64,000 nucleotides of DNA from Natronococcus sp. A-GB7 (lineage in GTDB: Archaea > Halobacteriota > Halobacteria > Halobacteriales > Natrialbaceae), in the NCBI RefSeq assembly GCF_029688865.1, contig NZ_JARUKV010000022.1, forward strand, positions 22,786 to 86,785, in the 5' to 3' direction. This document shows positions 9,798-18,627 of the stretch, in pieces. Position 1 is the stretch's first letter; each line of letters starts with the position of its first letter. The notes beneath the pieces were generated by a model, which was not told the origin of the DNA, did not search any database, and worked only from the letters and a program-made list of their open reading frames with translations. Both the position numbers and the translations under genes were made by a program.

Positions 9798-11108
9798 ATG
9801 AGTACGCATACCGACCGTCTTCACGACCGGAAGTTCGTGCGAACGTTCTTTACTACCCCGACTGCAGTGGAAGGAGAGGACGACTCCGCCAAGATGCTCC
9901 AGAGCGCATCGCAGCTTCGCGGCATGCAGGCGCCCGACGTCTGGGTCCCGGACAACGAGGACGCGACCGCGCCCTCGATGCGACCCGAGGGCGTCGAGAA
10001 CATGATCGACGTGATCTCGGAGGAAGGCGCCGACTTCCCCGGCGAGATCCACCCCCGCGTCGTCTGGCACCGCGAGAGCCCCGCGACGCGATACCAGGGC
10101 TTCCAGCAGATCCTGAAGCTCGCCGACCCCGAGAACGGCGCCATCGAGCACCTCGACGGCTTCGTGATTCCGGAGGTCGGCGACATCGACGACTGGAAGA
10201 AGGCCGACGAGTTCCTCACGATCGTCGAGAACGAGCACGACCTCGAGGAGGGGAGCCTGGCGATGTCGGTCATCGTCGAGAGCGGCGAGGCCGAGCTCGC
10301 GATGGGCGACCTCCGCGAGGAGATGGGCAAGCCGTCGAACAACCTCGAGCGCCTGTTCATGCTGGTCGACGGCGAGGTCGACTACACGAAGAGCATGCGC
10401 GCGATCACGCCTACCGGCGAGCTCCCGCCGTGGCCGGAGCTGCGACACAACACCTCCCGCGGCGCGAGCGCGGCCGGCCTGATCGCGGTCGACGGTCCCT
10501 ACGACGACATCCGCGACGTCGAGGGCTACCACGAGCGCATGACCGACAACCAGGCAAAGGGGATGCTCGGCATCTGGTCGCTGACCCCCGGCCAGGTCGT
10601 CGAGGCCAACAAGTCGCCGCTACCGCCGAAGAACGGCAGCTGGCAGCTCGAGGTCAACGACCGAACGATCGAGCTCGAGGAGGAGGACGGTCGCCACGTC
10701 TACAGCGGTAACGAGGTCGAACTCGAGGAGACGGGCGACGACCAGTACACGCTCCGCGTCGGCGGCGACGAGCTCGAGCTCGACGGCGAGGAGCTCTCCG
10801 AGGAGCTGCTCGACATGACCTCCTACATCCCGAGCCTGGACGACATCGTCGACTCGATGGAGGAGTTCGAGGCGGCCAAGGAGGCCGGCAAGGGCGCCAT
10901 CGCGATGGAGCGATCTGGCACCCTCGTCATCGACGGCGTCGAGGTCGAGGTCAGCAACGACCGCATGTGGGACGAGGCGACCTACCAGGCGGCCCAGACC
11001 CCGATCACGCTGTTCCAGGACGTCTACGAGAACCGTCCGGACCAGCACGAGGACCTCGAGGAGCTCTACGGCGAGGACCTCGTCGAGCGCGCGAGCCTCG
11101 TCGGATAG
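9798..11108 (+). CDS. aceB: Malate synthase, haloarchaeal type
   Basis: A 436-aa protein resembling the haloarchaeal malate synthase clade (about 430 residues), which is distinct from bacterial forms A and G and related to the HpcH/CitE TIM-barrel lyases. Recognisable parts include DVWVPDNEDATAPSM near the N-terminus, GFVIPEVGDIDDW near residue 117, and an acidic C-terminal extension (about 280-340). It condenses glyoxylate with acetyl-CoA to malate. No isocitrate lyase gene is adjacent or elsewhere in the window, so glyoxylate could come from glycolate oxidation or from the methylaspartate cycle known in some haloarchaea. The downstream IclR gene may regulate it. Confidence 0.93.
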   Translation: MSTHTDRLHDRKFVRTFFTTPTAVEGEDDSAKMLQSASQLRGMQAPDVWVPDNEDATAPSMRPEGVENMIDVISEEGADFPGEIHPRVVWHRESPATRYQGFQQILKLADPENGAIEHLDGFVIPEVGDIDDWKKADEFLTIVENEHDLEEGSLAMSVIVESGEAELAMGDLREEMGKPSNNLERLFMLVDGEVDYTKSMRAITPTGELPPWPELRHNTSRGASAAGLIAVDGPYDDIRDVEGYHERMTDNQAKGMLGIWSLTPGQVVEANKSPLPPKNGSWQLEVNDRTIELEEEDGRHVYSGNEVELEETGDDQYTLRVGGDELELDGEELSEELLDMTSYIPSLDDIVDSMEEFEAAKEAGKGAIAMERSGTLVIDGVEVEVSNDRMWDEATYQAAQTPITLFQDVYENRPDQHEDLEELYGEDLVERASLVG

Positions 11109-11649
11109 CCGGGTTCGGTACCCCGAACCGGATCGTTTCGTTCTTTTCGGACGCTCGTGCTCGAGGAGACGGATCCCTACTCTCAGCCTTCCGGCTCGTC
11201 CCGGCCCCCTCCGCGGTGACGAGCGCTCTCGAGTACGGCCGACGGTGTCCGCAGTTCGTACCCGCAGGCGATGGCGGCAGCGAGCGTCGAGCGTCCGACA
11301 GCACCGTTCGACGCCGACACCTGTAGCACTACCCCACCCTCGCGGACGGGCAATTCCACCGCTTCGAGGCGTCGGCGTCGAACTCTCGAGCTTCGGGCTG
11401 CTCGAGAGGACGGACGAACCGACGGCCGGTCTCGACTACCGACGAGTGATCTGTTCTCCATATGAGAACACTATCTTCGCTCAGTCCCTGGTCTCCGCGT
11501 GCAGTACAAGGAGACGTTTTCGGGGCTTGGATGCCGTTTGCGTCGACTTCTACCGAAGCTGGCGGTCTCGGTCGACGACCGTGTTCGTCGATTTGCCACT
11601 CGGAGGCTCGGAATCCGCCGATTACGGCGTTCTCTATAAGAGACCAACC
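11109..11649. other. Gene-free spacer before IclR gene
   Basis: About 540 nt without a supportable gene. The frame of the downstream IclR gene is open back to 11245, but the upstream part has non-acidic composition and lacks any domain, so it is read as leader or noncoding DNA. Confidence 0.55.
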
Positions 11650-11655
11650 TTTATT
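11650..11655 (+). promoter_or_regulatory. TATA box of IclR gene
   Basis: TTTATT lies 25-30 nt upstream of ATG 11680, supporting that start and a leaderless mRNA. Confidence 0.5.
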
Positions 11656-11679
11656 GGCTTCCACCGACTGGTTTCGCGT

Positions 11680-12441
11680 ATGGAAAAACGGGCCAAACAT
11701 CCCGTCCGGACGACCGAAAAGTCGCTGACGCTCATCGACGAGCTCAACCGCCGCGGGGGCGCGCGGATCACGACGCTGGCGGACGAACTGAGCATGGGCA
11801 AGAGCGCGATCCACAACCACCTCAGCACGCTCGAGGAGCACGGGTTCGTCGTCAAGAACGGGAACACCTACGAGCTGAGTCTGCGCTTTCTGGATATCGG
11901 CGGGCAGCTCCGGAGCGAGATGGACGTCTACCGAGTCGCCGAACCGCAGGTCGAGGCGCTGGCCGAGGAGTCCGGGGAGCTGGTCCACTTCGTCGTCGAG
12001 GAGGGCGGTGAGGGGGTCTACCTCTGTCGCTCGAAGGGCGACCGGGCCGTTGACCTCGACACCTACGTCGGCTGTCGTCACCCCATGCACAGCTCGGCGT
12101 TCGGCAAGGCGATCCTCTCGCATCTCCCCGACCAGCGGGTCGAGGAGATCATCGACCGCCACGGGCTGCCGTCCGTCACGCCGAAGACGATCACTTCGCG
12201 GGACGAACTCTACGACGCGCTCGAGCGAACACGGGAACGAGGGTTCGCCGTCGACGACGAGGAGCGACTCGAGGGGCTGCGCTGTATCGCGGCGCCGATC
12301 AGGTTCGACTCCGAGGTCATCGGTGCGATCAGCATCTCGGCGCCGACGGCCCGCATCGACGACGACTGGGAGGAAAACGAGTTCGTCGAGCAGCTCTGTC
12401 GCACCGCGAACGTCATCGAGCTGAACAAGTACAAGGTGTAG
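11680..12441 (+). CDS. IclR family transcriptional regulator (first copy)
   Basis: A 253-aa protein. Residues about 8-65 form the winged helix (TTLADELSMGKSAIHNHLST), followed by the IclR effector domain (YVGCRHPMHSSAFGKAILSH, GLRCIAAPIRFDSEVIGAISI). Bacterial and archaeal IclR proteins commonly control organic-acid catabolism by sensing a small carboxylate. The start at 11680 is chosen because a TATA box sits 25-30 nt before it and upstream codons lack domain content. It lies between malate synthase (same strand) and the convergent GlcD/GlcF gene, whose stop is 1 nt away, so either or both are plausible targets. Confidence 0.9.
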   Translation: MEKRAKHPVRTTEKSLTLIDELNRRGGARITTLADELSMGKSAIHNHLSTLEEHGFVVKNGNTYELSLRFLDIGGQLRSEMDVYRVAEPQVEALAEESGELVHFVVEEGGEGVYLCRSKGDRAVDLDTYVGCRHPMHSSAFGKAILSHLPDQRVEEIIDRHGLPSVTPKTITSRDELYDALERTRERGFAVDDEERLEGLRCIAAPIRFDSEVIGAISISAPTARIDDDWEENEFVEQLCRTANVIELNKYKV

Positions 12442-12442
12442 C

Positions 12443-15409
12443 TTACGCGAGCGACGCCTCGAGTTTCGCGATCGGGTGGGGCGGTTTCTCGTCGTACTCG
12501 TCGCCGATCTGGGTTCTACAGGACGCTCCCGGAGCGACGACGCCGTCGCCGTCGCTCTCGTCGATCTGTCCGAACAGCTGCGTGCCGATCGCGCGGCTCA
12601 TCGAGTAGTGTTCGGCCTCGTAGCCGAAGGAGCCGGCCATGCCACAACAGCTGCTGTCGAGCGGGTCGACGCCGTACCCCGCCCGCCGGAGGACGCCGAC
12701 GGCGTGGTGGTCCTTCTTCGTCGCCTTCTGGTGGCAGTGGCCGTGGTAGGTCAGGCGTTCGTCGACGGGCCCGAACTCGAGGCGGTCGTCGAGTCGATGG
12801 ACGTCGAGGTACTCGCAGACGCCGTAGGCGCTTTCGGCGACGTCGGTCACGTCGTGGCCGGTGACCAGATCGGGGTAGTCCGACTGGAACATGACCGCGT
12901 CGCTGGGCTCGCAGACGACGACGTCCCAGCCGTTTCGAACCCTCGGGATCAGGGCGTTGACGTTCTGCTCGGCCTGCTCTCGGGCCGTCTCGAGGAAGCC
13001 TTTCGAGTAGGCGGGGCGGCCGCTGCTGGTGGTTCCGGACGGGAGGTCGACGTAGACGCCGGCGGCCTCGAGGAGCCGAACCGCGGCCTTGCCGATCTCG
13101 GGATCGTTGTACTCCGTGGTGACGTCCGGGAACAACAGGACCTTGTGGTCGGCCGTCTCCGGATCGACCGGCGACTCCCGGCTCTCGAACCAGTCGGTGA
13201 ACGTCTCCCGGTGGAACGTCGGCAGGGACCGCTCGCGGGCGATGCCGACGGTTTTTTCCATCACCATCCGGGCGCCCGGCAGCTTCGTCGCGTAGTTCGA
13301 CAGCGGCGCGGTGGCGCTGCCGAGCTTCGAGAGGGTGTCGATGTTCGCGAACATGCGTTCACGGATCGAGGCGCCGTTGCGCTGGTGGTACTCGTGTTCG
13401 ACCTCGACCTTGAGCTTCGCCATGTCGACCTCGCTCGGACAGTCCTTGGCACACCCCTTGCAGCCGATACAGAGGTCCATCACCTCGGTGACGAACTCGT
13501 CGGAGAACGCCTCGTCGGGCTCTAATTCGCCAGTCATCGCCTGACGAAGCATGTTCGCTCGCCCGCGAGTGCTCGTGATCTCTTCGTCGGCCGCCCGATA
13601 GGTCGGACACATCACGCCACCTGTTCCTTCTTGGCTGGTCCGACAGCCGCCACAGCCGTGACAGAGTTCGACCATTCCCTGGAACCCGTTCTCGTTCTCC
13701 CAGTTCAGTGCGGGCTCGAAGCCGGCCTCGAACTCGCTGTCGGGGCCGAACCGGAGGTTCTCGGTCATATCGTGGTCGCCACAGACCGAGCCGGGATTGA
13801 GCAGCCAGTCGGGATCGAACGCGGTCTTCAGGTCGCGAAAGACGTTCCAGATGTGGTCGCCGTACAGCTTCCGGTTCCACTGGGTCCGGGCGCGGCCGTC
13901 GCCGTGTTCGCCGGAGACGCTGCCGCCGTACTTCACCGCGAGGTCCGTCGCGCCGTCGGCGATCGCCTCCATCGTGTCGACCCCCTCGGCGGTTTTCGTG
14001 TTGACGAGCGGTCGGACGTGCATACAGCCCGGCCCGGCGTGGGCGTAGAAGCTGCCGAACGTCCCGTTTTCCTCCATGACCTCCTGGAAGTCCGCGACGT
14101 ACTCCGTGAGGTGCTCCGGCGGGATCGCGATGTCCTCGATAAAGGCGATGTGTTTCTCGTCGCCGGTCCGGGAGAGCAGGATCGGCGTCGAAGCCTTCCG
14201 CATCTTCCAGAGCCGCGACTGCTGTTTCTCGTCGTAGGCCGTCAGCGCGTCGAACGCGATCTCGCCCTCGCGGTCGTCGATCAGCGCCTCGACCAGTTCG
14301 CGGCCCTCCTCTTCGTCGTCGGCGTAGAACTCGACCAGCAGGAACGAACTGGTTCCCTCGGGGAGGATACCGACGACGTCGGCGAACTCCTCGGTGTTTC
14401 GCGCCAGGTCGAGCAGCACGTCGTCTAACACCTCGACCGCCGCGGGGTCGTGTTCGAGGATGTCCCCGACGTCGTCCATCGCATCGAGCAGACTGCGGTA
14501 ACAAAGCACCGCGACCGAGGTCGTGTTCGGGATCGTCTCGAGGGAGACCTCCGCCTCCGTGACGATCCCCAGGGTGCCCTCGCTGCCGACCAGCAGCCGC
14601 GCGAGGTTGACGGTTCCGCTCTTGGCCTCTTCGACGAGCATGTCCAGATTGTACCCGGAGACGTTCCGCTTGAGCGTCGGATAGGCCTCCTCGACCGCGT
14701 CGCTCTCCTCGTCGACGATCCGAGCGACTTCGGCGTAGATTCGCTCGAGAAGCTCCCCCTCGGGATCGGCCCGCTCGCGCAGTTCCTCGAGGTCGATCTC
14801 GCCGAAGCGCTCGACGGAGCCGTCGGCGAGGACGACCTCGCAGGACTCGACGTAAGCGTCTGTCTTACCGTACTTCAGCGAGTGCGCCCCGGTCGTGTTG
14901 TTCCCGATCGCACCCCCGAGGGCGCTTCGGTCGGCGGTCGACGGATCCGGAGCGAACTTGAGCCCGTGGGGCTCGAGGGTCCTGTTGAGTTCGCCGACAG
15001 TAATCCCAGCCTGGGCTCGGGCTCGTCGGGCATCGGGGTCGGTGTCGGTCACCGCGTTCATGTAGCGGGTGAAATCGAGGACGACGGCCTCGTTGACGGT
15101 CTGTCCGGCGAGGCTCGTTCCGCCGCCCCGGGGAAGCACTGGAATCTCGTGGTCCGCACAGTAGCGCATCACCGCGGCGACGTCGTCGGTCCCGGTCGGG
15201 TAGACGACGCCGATCGGCAGCATCTCGTAGGCGCTCGCGTCCGTCGCGTACAGTTCGCGAGAGTACTCGTCGAAGCGGACGTCGCCGTCGACCCGTCGCT
15301 CGAGCGCGTCGACGAGATCGATTCGTTCGGTCGTGTCGTTCTGGTAGTCGTACTCCGCGCGACGATCCGTCGCCGGGTCTCCGTCGATCGGTCTGTCGTG
15401 TGTAGCCAT
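12443..15409 (-). CDS. GlcD/DLD-GlcF/GlpC fusion dehydrogenase (FAD, Fe-S)
   Basis: A complete 988-aa fusion. The N-terminal FAD_binding_4 domain (about 55-270) has PVLPRGGGTSLAGQTVNEAV and LGGAIGNNTTGAHSLKYG. FAD-oxidase_C follows to about 550. Ferredoxin-type motifs CHGCGGC (near 580) and CIGCKGCAKDCP (near 645) come next, and the end carries a CCG domain with CCGMAGSFGYE (near 918). In bacteria these parts are separate GlcD and GlcF or GlpC proteins. It should oxidise a 2-hydroxyacid (glycolate, D-lactate or similar) and feed the respiratory chain at the membrane face. It is the full-length paralog of the gene at the left edge. Confidence 0.94.
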   Translation of the reverse strand: MATHDRPIDGDPATDRRAEYDYQNDTTERIDLVDALERRVDGDVRFDEYSRELYATDASAYEMLPIGVVYPTGTDDVAAVMRYCADHEIPVLPRGGGTSLAGQTVNEAVVLDFTRYMNAVTDTDPDARRARAQAGITVGELNRTLEPHGLKFAPDPSTADRSALGGAIGNNTTGAHSLKYGKTDAYVESCEVVLADGSVERFGEIDLEELRERADPEGELLERIYAEVARIVDEESDAVEEAYPTLKRNVSGYNLDMLVEEAKSGTVNLARLLVGSEGTLGIVTEAEVSLETIPNTTSVAVLCYRSLLDAMDDVGDILEHDPAAVEVLDDVLLDLARNTEEFADVVGILPEGTSSFLLVEFYADDEEEGRELVEALIDDREGEIAFDALTAYDEKQQSRLWKMRKASTPILLSRTGDEKHIAFIEDIAIPPEHLTEYVADFQEVMEENGTFGSFYAHAGPGCMHVRPLVNTKTAEGVDTMEAIADGATDLAVKYGGSVSGEHGDGRARTQWNRKLYGDHIWNVFRDLKTAFDPDWLLNPGSVCGDHDMTENLRFGPDSEFEAGFEPALNWENENGFQGMVELCHGCGGCRTSQEGTGGVMCPTYRAADEEITSTRGRANMLRQAMTGELEPDEAFSDEFVTEVMDLCIGCKGCAKDCPSEVDMAKLKVEVEHEYHQRNGASIRERMFANIDTLSKLGSATAPLSNYATKLPGARMVMEKTVGIARERSLPTFHRETFTDWFESRESPVDPETADHKVLLFPDVTTEYNDPEIGKAAVRLLEAAGVYVDLPSGTTSSGRPAYSKGFLETAREQAEQNVNALIPRVRNGWDVVVCEPSDAVMFQSDYPDLVTGHDVTDVAESAYGVCEYLDVHRLDDRLEFGPVDERLTYHGHCHQKATKKDHHAVGVLRRAGYGVDPLDSSCCGMAGSFGYEAEHYSMSRAIGTQLFGQIDESDGDGVVAPGASCRTQIGDEYDEKPPHPIAKLEASLA

Positions 15410-15724
15410 TGGATATCTGGTGTTGGTCGAAGCGGTTTCTGTTGCAAGCGATGCCGAAACCGGCTCGGGAAGGCGACGAGGGGGCGTCTACTCGTCGATC
15501 CGGCCGCCTCCGAACGGTCGGACTGCTCGCCGCACCACGATCCGGTCGGTCGGGAAACGGGGAACAGTCACCGGTCGTTTGCTAATCGCTTGCATGTTTC
15601 GTGTGTGGTAACTGCTAGTCGAGGGAACTCACATAACTGTTGTGCCACTCGGCTGCGAGCACAGTCGTGTTCGTGGATCGCACCACTCCAGCGCGCCGTT
15701 CCACACGGACTTCTGGGGGTCGTT
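15410..15724. other. Gene-free spacer
   Basis: About 315 nt between two leftward genes with no supportable coding frame. A weak imperfect dyad (ACATAACTGTTGTG) occurs near 15633; no other structure was recognised. Confidence 0.5.
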
Positions 15725-15889
15725 TCAATCGGCGTACCCGTCGTTCGCCCGGTAGACGACGAGGAGATACGCGGTGACGACGAGAAACACCGTCGCGTAC
15801 AGCACCGATCGGACGTACAGGGAGTAGGCGAACGCCGACACGTTGAGCACGATTCCGCCCAGTACGAGTCCCCGCTGGAGTCGCGGCAT
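15725..15889 (-). CDS. Small two-helix membrane protein
   Basis: A 54-aa reading frame from ATG 15889 to TGA 15725 that begins MPRLQRGLVLGG. It has two hydrophobic stretches, about residues 7-24 and 30-46 (VLYATVFLVVTAYLLVVY), separated by a short polar turn. A TATA-like ATTTAATACT (minus strand) lies 22-31 nt upstream, arguing for a real leaderless gene. It is the last leftward gene downstream of the tct operon and cupin but probably has its own promoter. Function unknown. Confidence 0.6.
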   Translation of the reverse strand: MPRLQRGLVLGGIVLNVSAFAYSLYVRSVLYATVFLVVTAYLLVVYRANDGYAD

Positions 15890-15910
15890 AGCCGCGGATA
15901 CGGGTACTCG

Positions 15911-15920
15911 AGTATTAAAT
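15911..15920 (-). promoter_or_regulatory. TATA box of the small membrane protein gene
   Basis: ATTTAATACT read on the minus strand, 22-31 nt before the ATG at 15889. Confidence 0.5.
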
Positions 15921-15953
15921 TCGGCGGTCGGATCGACTCCTCGGGGACCACCG

Positions 15954-16379
15954 CTACTCGCCGTCGTCCCCGACGGAGCCGTCCGTCGCTTCGTCCGCGG
16001 TCTCGAGCTGGTAGACCGGATACCGCCCCTCCTGGGGCCAGCCGACCGCAGCGAGCTTACACGGCTCGTCGAACGGGTTGTAGACGAGGTGGGCGCCCGC
16101 CTTCCCCTCGTCGAACGCGATGATATCGTCGGTCTCGAGCGTTACCGTCTCGTCGGTCGTCTCGGCGCGACAGGACCCAGAGACGACGTAGAACAGCTCC
16201 TTCTGGTTCTCGTGGTAGTGGAAGTGATTCTGCGAGAGTCGCTCGCCCGACTCGAGGACGGCGACGTTGAAGTTGAACGCCTCGACGCCGAGCGCCGGCG
16301 AGGCCTCCCACCGGCGTCCCGGTTTGTCGGGATTCGTCTCGAGCTCTTCGAGCGTGACGTGTTTCCAGCCGTCTTCCAT
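15954..16379 (-). CDS. Cupin-domain protein
   Basis: A 141-aa single-domain cupin. The two cupin motifs are visible: QNHFHYHENQKELFYVVSG (about residues 50-68) with the His/His/Glu metal ligands, and a second motif around FDEGKAGAHLVYNPFDEP with a His. The acidic C-terminal tail (about 125-141) is typical of haloarchaea. It lies 78 nt downstream of tctA on the same strand and may be cotranscribed, possibly as a sensor or small metalloenzyme linked to the transported acid. No specific reaction can be assigned. Confidence 0.82.
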   Translation of the reverse strand: MEDGWKHVTLEELETNPDKPGRRWEASPALGVEAFNFNVAVLESGERLSQNHFHYHENQKELFYVVSGSCRAETTDETVTLETDDIIAFDEGKAGAHLVYNPFDEPCKLAAVGWPQEGRYPVYQLETADEATDGSVGDDGE

Positions 16380-16457
16380 ACCCTACCGGTCGCACGCCGA
16401 CACTTAGCCGTTGTGGTAACGGCCGTCTGCTACCTGCTACGAGAAGAAATTCGGGAG

Positions 16458-17957
16458 TCAGTTCCTGCCGAGGGTTCGTTCGACCCGTCCCTTCAGGAAG
16501 GGGCCGAACAGGATCAGGAAGATCGCGACCGACAGCAGGAACGACAGCGGCTGGTTGATCGGATCGATGAAGATCGTGTAATCGCCGCCCGAGATCTGCA
16601 GCGACCGGAAGAAGTTCTCCTCGGCGATCGGGCCGAGCACGATCCCGAGCACGAACGCGATGATCGAGTAGTTGTTCCGGACCATGTAGAAGCCCAGAAT
16701 CCCGAGCGCGATGACGGCGCCGACGTCCCACCAGTTCTGGTTCAGCGTGTACGCGCCGGCGTACGAGAGCACGATGACCATCGGGATGATCAGGGTCGTA
16801 TCGAGCTCGGTGATCTTACTCGCGTAGGGAATCAGCGTCAACCCGACGAGGAGGATGAGGATGTTGCCGAGGAACAGCGAGATAAACAGCGCGTACGTGA
16901 TCTGAAGCTGTTCGCCGAAGAGGACGGGGCCGGGCTGGAGTCCGTGCATGAGGATCCCCCCGAGCAGGACTGCGGTCGATCCGCTGCCCGGAATGCCGAA
17001 TGACAGCGTCGGAATGAGCGATCCGCTGACGGTCGGGTTGTTCGCCGCTTCCGGTGCGATGACGCCACGGGGATCCCCGTCGCCGAACCGCCCATCCTTG
17101 GTCGAGGAGCGGGCCTCTTCGGCGTAGGCGACGAACGTCGACGTCGTCGCTCCGGAGCCGGGGACCATCCCGATACCCATTCCGATCAGCCCCGATTTGA
17201 GGGTCGTAACCGGATACTTGAATACCGTCGTGATCCCGTCGCGAACGCTGCCGGCGATCTCGACGTCGCCCTCGGAGATCTTCTTGCGGGCGGCGAGTTT
17301 CATCATCTCGGCGAACGCGAACATCCCGATCAGTGCTGCGACGAAGTCGATTCCCTCGTAGAGTCCGAACTGGCCGAAGGTGTACCGCGGACGCGGACTG
17401 AGGATCGCGGTCCCAATGGTCGAAATCATGAATCCGAGCGCGCCGGCGACCAGTCCCTTGACGATCGACCCCTGGGTGACGATCGTGATCAGGGAGATCC
17501 CGAGGATCGCCAGTAGGAAGTACTCCGGCGAGCCGAACGCCAGCACGACCTCGATCAGGATCGGCGAGAGGAGGATTAGTGCGATCGCGGCGAGAAAGCC
17601 GTTCAGCGCCGACGCCGTCGTCGCGATGGCGAGTGCGTTCTTCGCCAGCCCGTTCTGTGACATCGGATACCCGTCCAGTGTCGTCGCCGCGGCTGACTCG
17701 GTCCCAGGTGCGTTGATCAGGATCGCCGCGATCGAGCCGCCGAACATCGCGCCGCTGTAGATCGCGACCAGCAGAATGATCGCCGCCGTCGCGTCGAGTG
17801 GCAGCGTCAGCGGCAGCACGATCGCCATTCCGACCGGTGACCCGATACCGGGGAGCGCTCCGAGGACGATCCCGAGGAGGAGTCCAAGCGCCAACCACAT
17901 GATCATCTCGGGGGTCGTCGCGATCGACAACCCCTCGAAGAAGGCGTCGACCGCCAT
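16458..17957 (-). CDS. tctA: Tripartite tricarboxylate transporter large permease TctA
   Basis: A 499-aa polytopic membrane protein with the TctA hallmark near the N-terminus (LGIVLGALPGIGSPVGMAI), a second copy of the loop pattern at GMGIGMVPGSGATTSTFVAY, and about 10-12 hydrophobic segments. Length matches the family (about 500). It forms the channel subunit of a secondary transporter driven by ion gradients, which works with TctB and a binding protein TctC. Its start abuts the tctB stop with no gap, so the three genes form one leftward operon. Known substrates of the family include citrate, tartrate and aromatic acids; here the hydroxyacid genes nearby favour a di- or tricarboxylate. Confidence 0.95.
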   Translation of the reverse strand: MAVDAFFEGLSIATTPEMIMWLALGLLLGIVLGALPGIGSPVGMAIVLPLTLPLDATAAIILLVAIYSGAMFGGSIAAILINAPGTESAAATTLDGYPMSQNGLAKNALAIATTASALNGFLAAIALILLSPILIEVVLAFGSPEYFLLAILGISLITIVTQGSIVKGLVAGALGFMISTIGTAILSPRPRYTFGQFGLYEGIDFVAALIGMFAFAEMMKLAARKKISEGDVEIAGSVRDGITTVFKYPVTTLKSGLIGMGIGMVPGSGATTSTFVAYAEEARSSTKDGRFGDGDPRGVIAPEAANNPTVSGSLIPTLSFGIPGSGSTAVLLGGILMHGLQPGPVLFGEQLQITYALFISLFLGNILILLVGLTLIPYASKITELDTTLIIPMVIVLSYAGAYTLNQNWWDVGAVIALGILGFYMVRNNYSIIAFVLGIVLGPIAEENFFRSLQISGGDYTIFIDPINQPLSFLLSVAIFLILFGPFLKGRVERTLGRN

Positions 17958-18602
17958 CTACAGCCCACCTCTCAGGAGTATCGGCGCACCGTCGAACAGC
18001 ATCGGCACGAGCGGACTGAAGTCGAAGAGGTGTCCCTGGTCGAACGGCAACACGAGATACGTCATGAACAGGTAGATGACGGCCGTTCCCGCGACGGCCA
18101 GCCCGACGCTGACGACGGGATTGACGCGGAACCAGAGGGTGTATCCCGCGATATACAGCGGTGTAACGAACAGGAAGCCCGCGGCCCACCCCGCGACGAA
18201 GTACAACACCGCCGTCGAGACCATGAATATCGTCTCGTCTACTTCGAACCCGTACTTCGCACCGAGCGTGTCCTTTTTGTACTCTTCCGCTTCCGGTTCG
18301 GTATCCTCGAGTTGCTCCTGGTCCGTCTCGGTCTGGTCGACCACCTCCGAGTCCTCGGAGCTAGTGATGCTGACGCTCTCGGCGACGAACCGCCGAACGG
18401 GTCCCGGGAGGTAGTTCTGCAGTAACAACAACAGCGAGCCGATAAAAACGGCCGCCGCGGTTAGCTGAGGAAACACGCGAGCGTCGTCCGGGTAGCTCTC
18501 GATCACCGGCTCGATAATAAACACCGCGCTCACGACGAGGAACGTAACGAGCATTATTCGCTCCGGCGTTACTTTCCTCTTAATTGACTCTGAATTACTC
18601 AT
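17958..18602 (-). CDS. tctB: Tripartite tricarboxylate transporter small permease TctB
   Basis: A 214-aa protein with four predicted membrane helices (about 16-35, 45-65, 135-155, 165-200) and a long acidic insert between helices two and three (about 80-125) rich in Glu and Asp. Position between tctC and tctA, size and topology identify it as TctB (DUF1468). The acidic cytoplasmic or extracellular loop is a haloarchaeal elaboration. The gap to tctC is 25 nt and it abuts tctA. Confidence 0.9.
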   Translation of the reverse strand: MSNSESIKRKVTPERIMLVTFLVVSAVFIIEPVIESYPDDARVFPQLTAAAVFIGSLLLLLQNYLPGPVRRFVAESVSITSSEDSEVVDQTETDQEQLEDTEPEAEEYKKDTLGAKYGFEVDETIFMVSTAVLYFVAGWAAGFLFVTPLYIAGYTLWFRVNPVVSVGLAVAGTAVIYLFMTYLVLPFDQGHLFDFSPLVPMLFDGAPILLRGGL

Positions 18603-18627
18603 TATAATATAACAACGGCGGGGGTAG

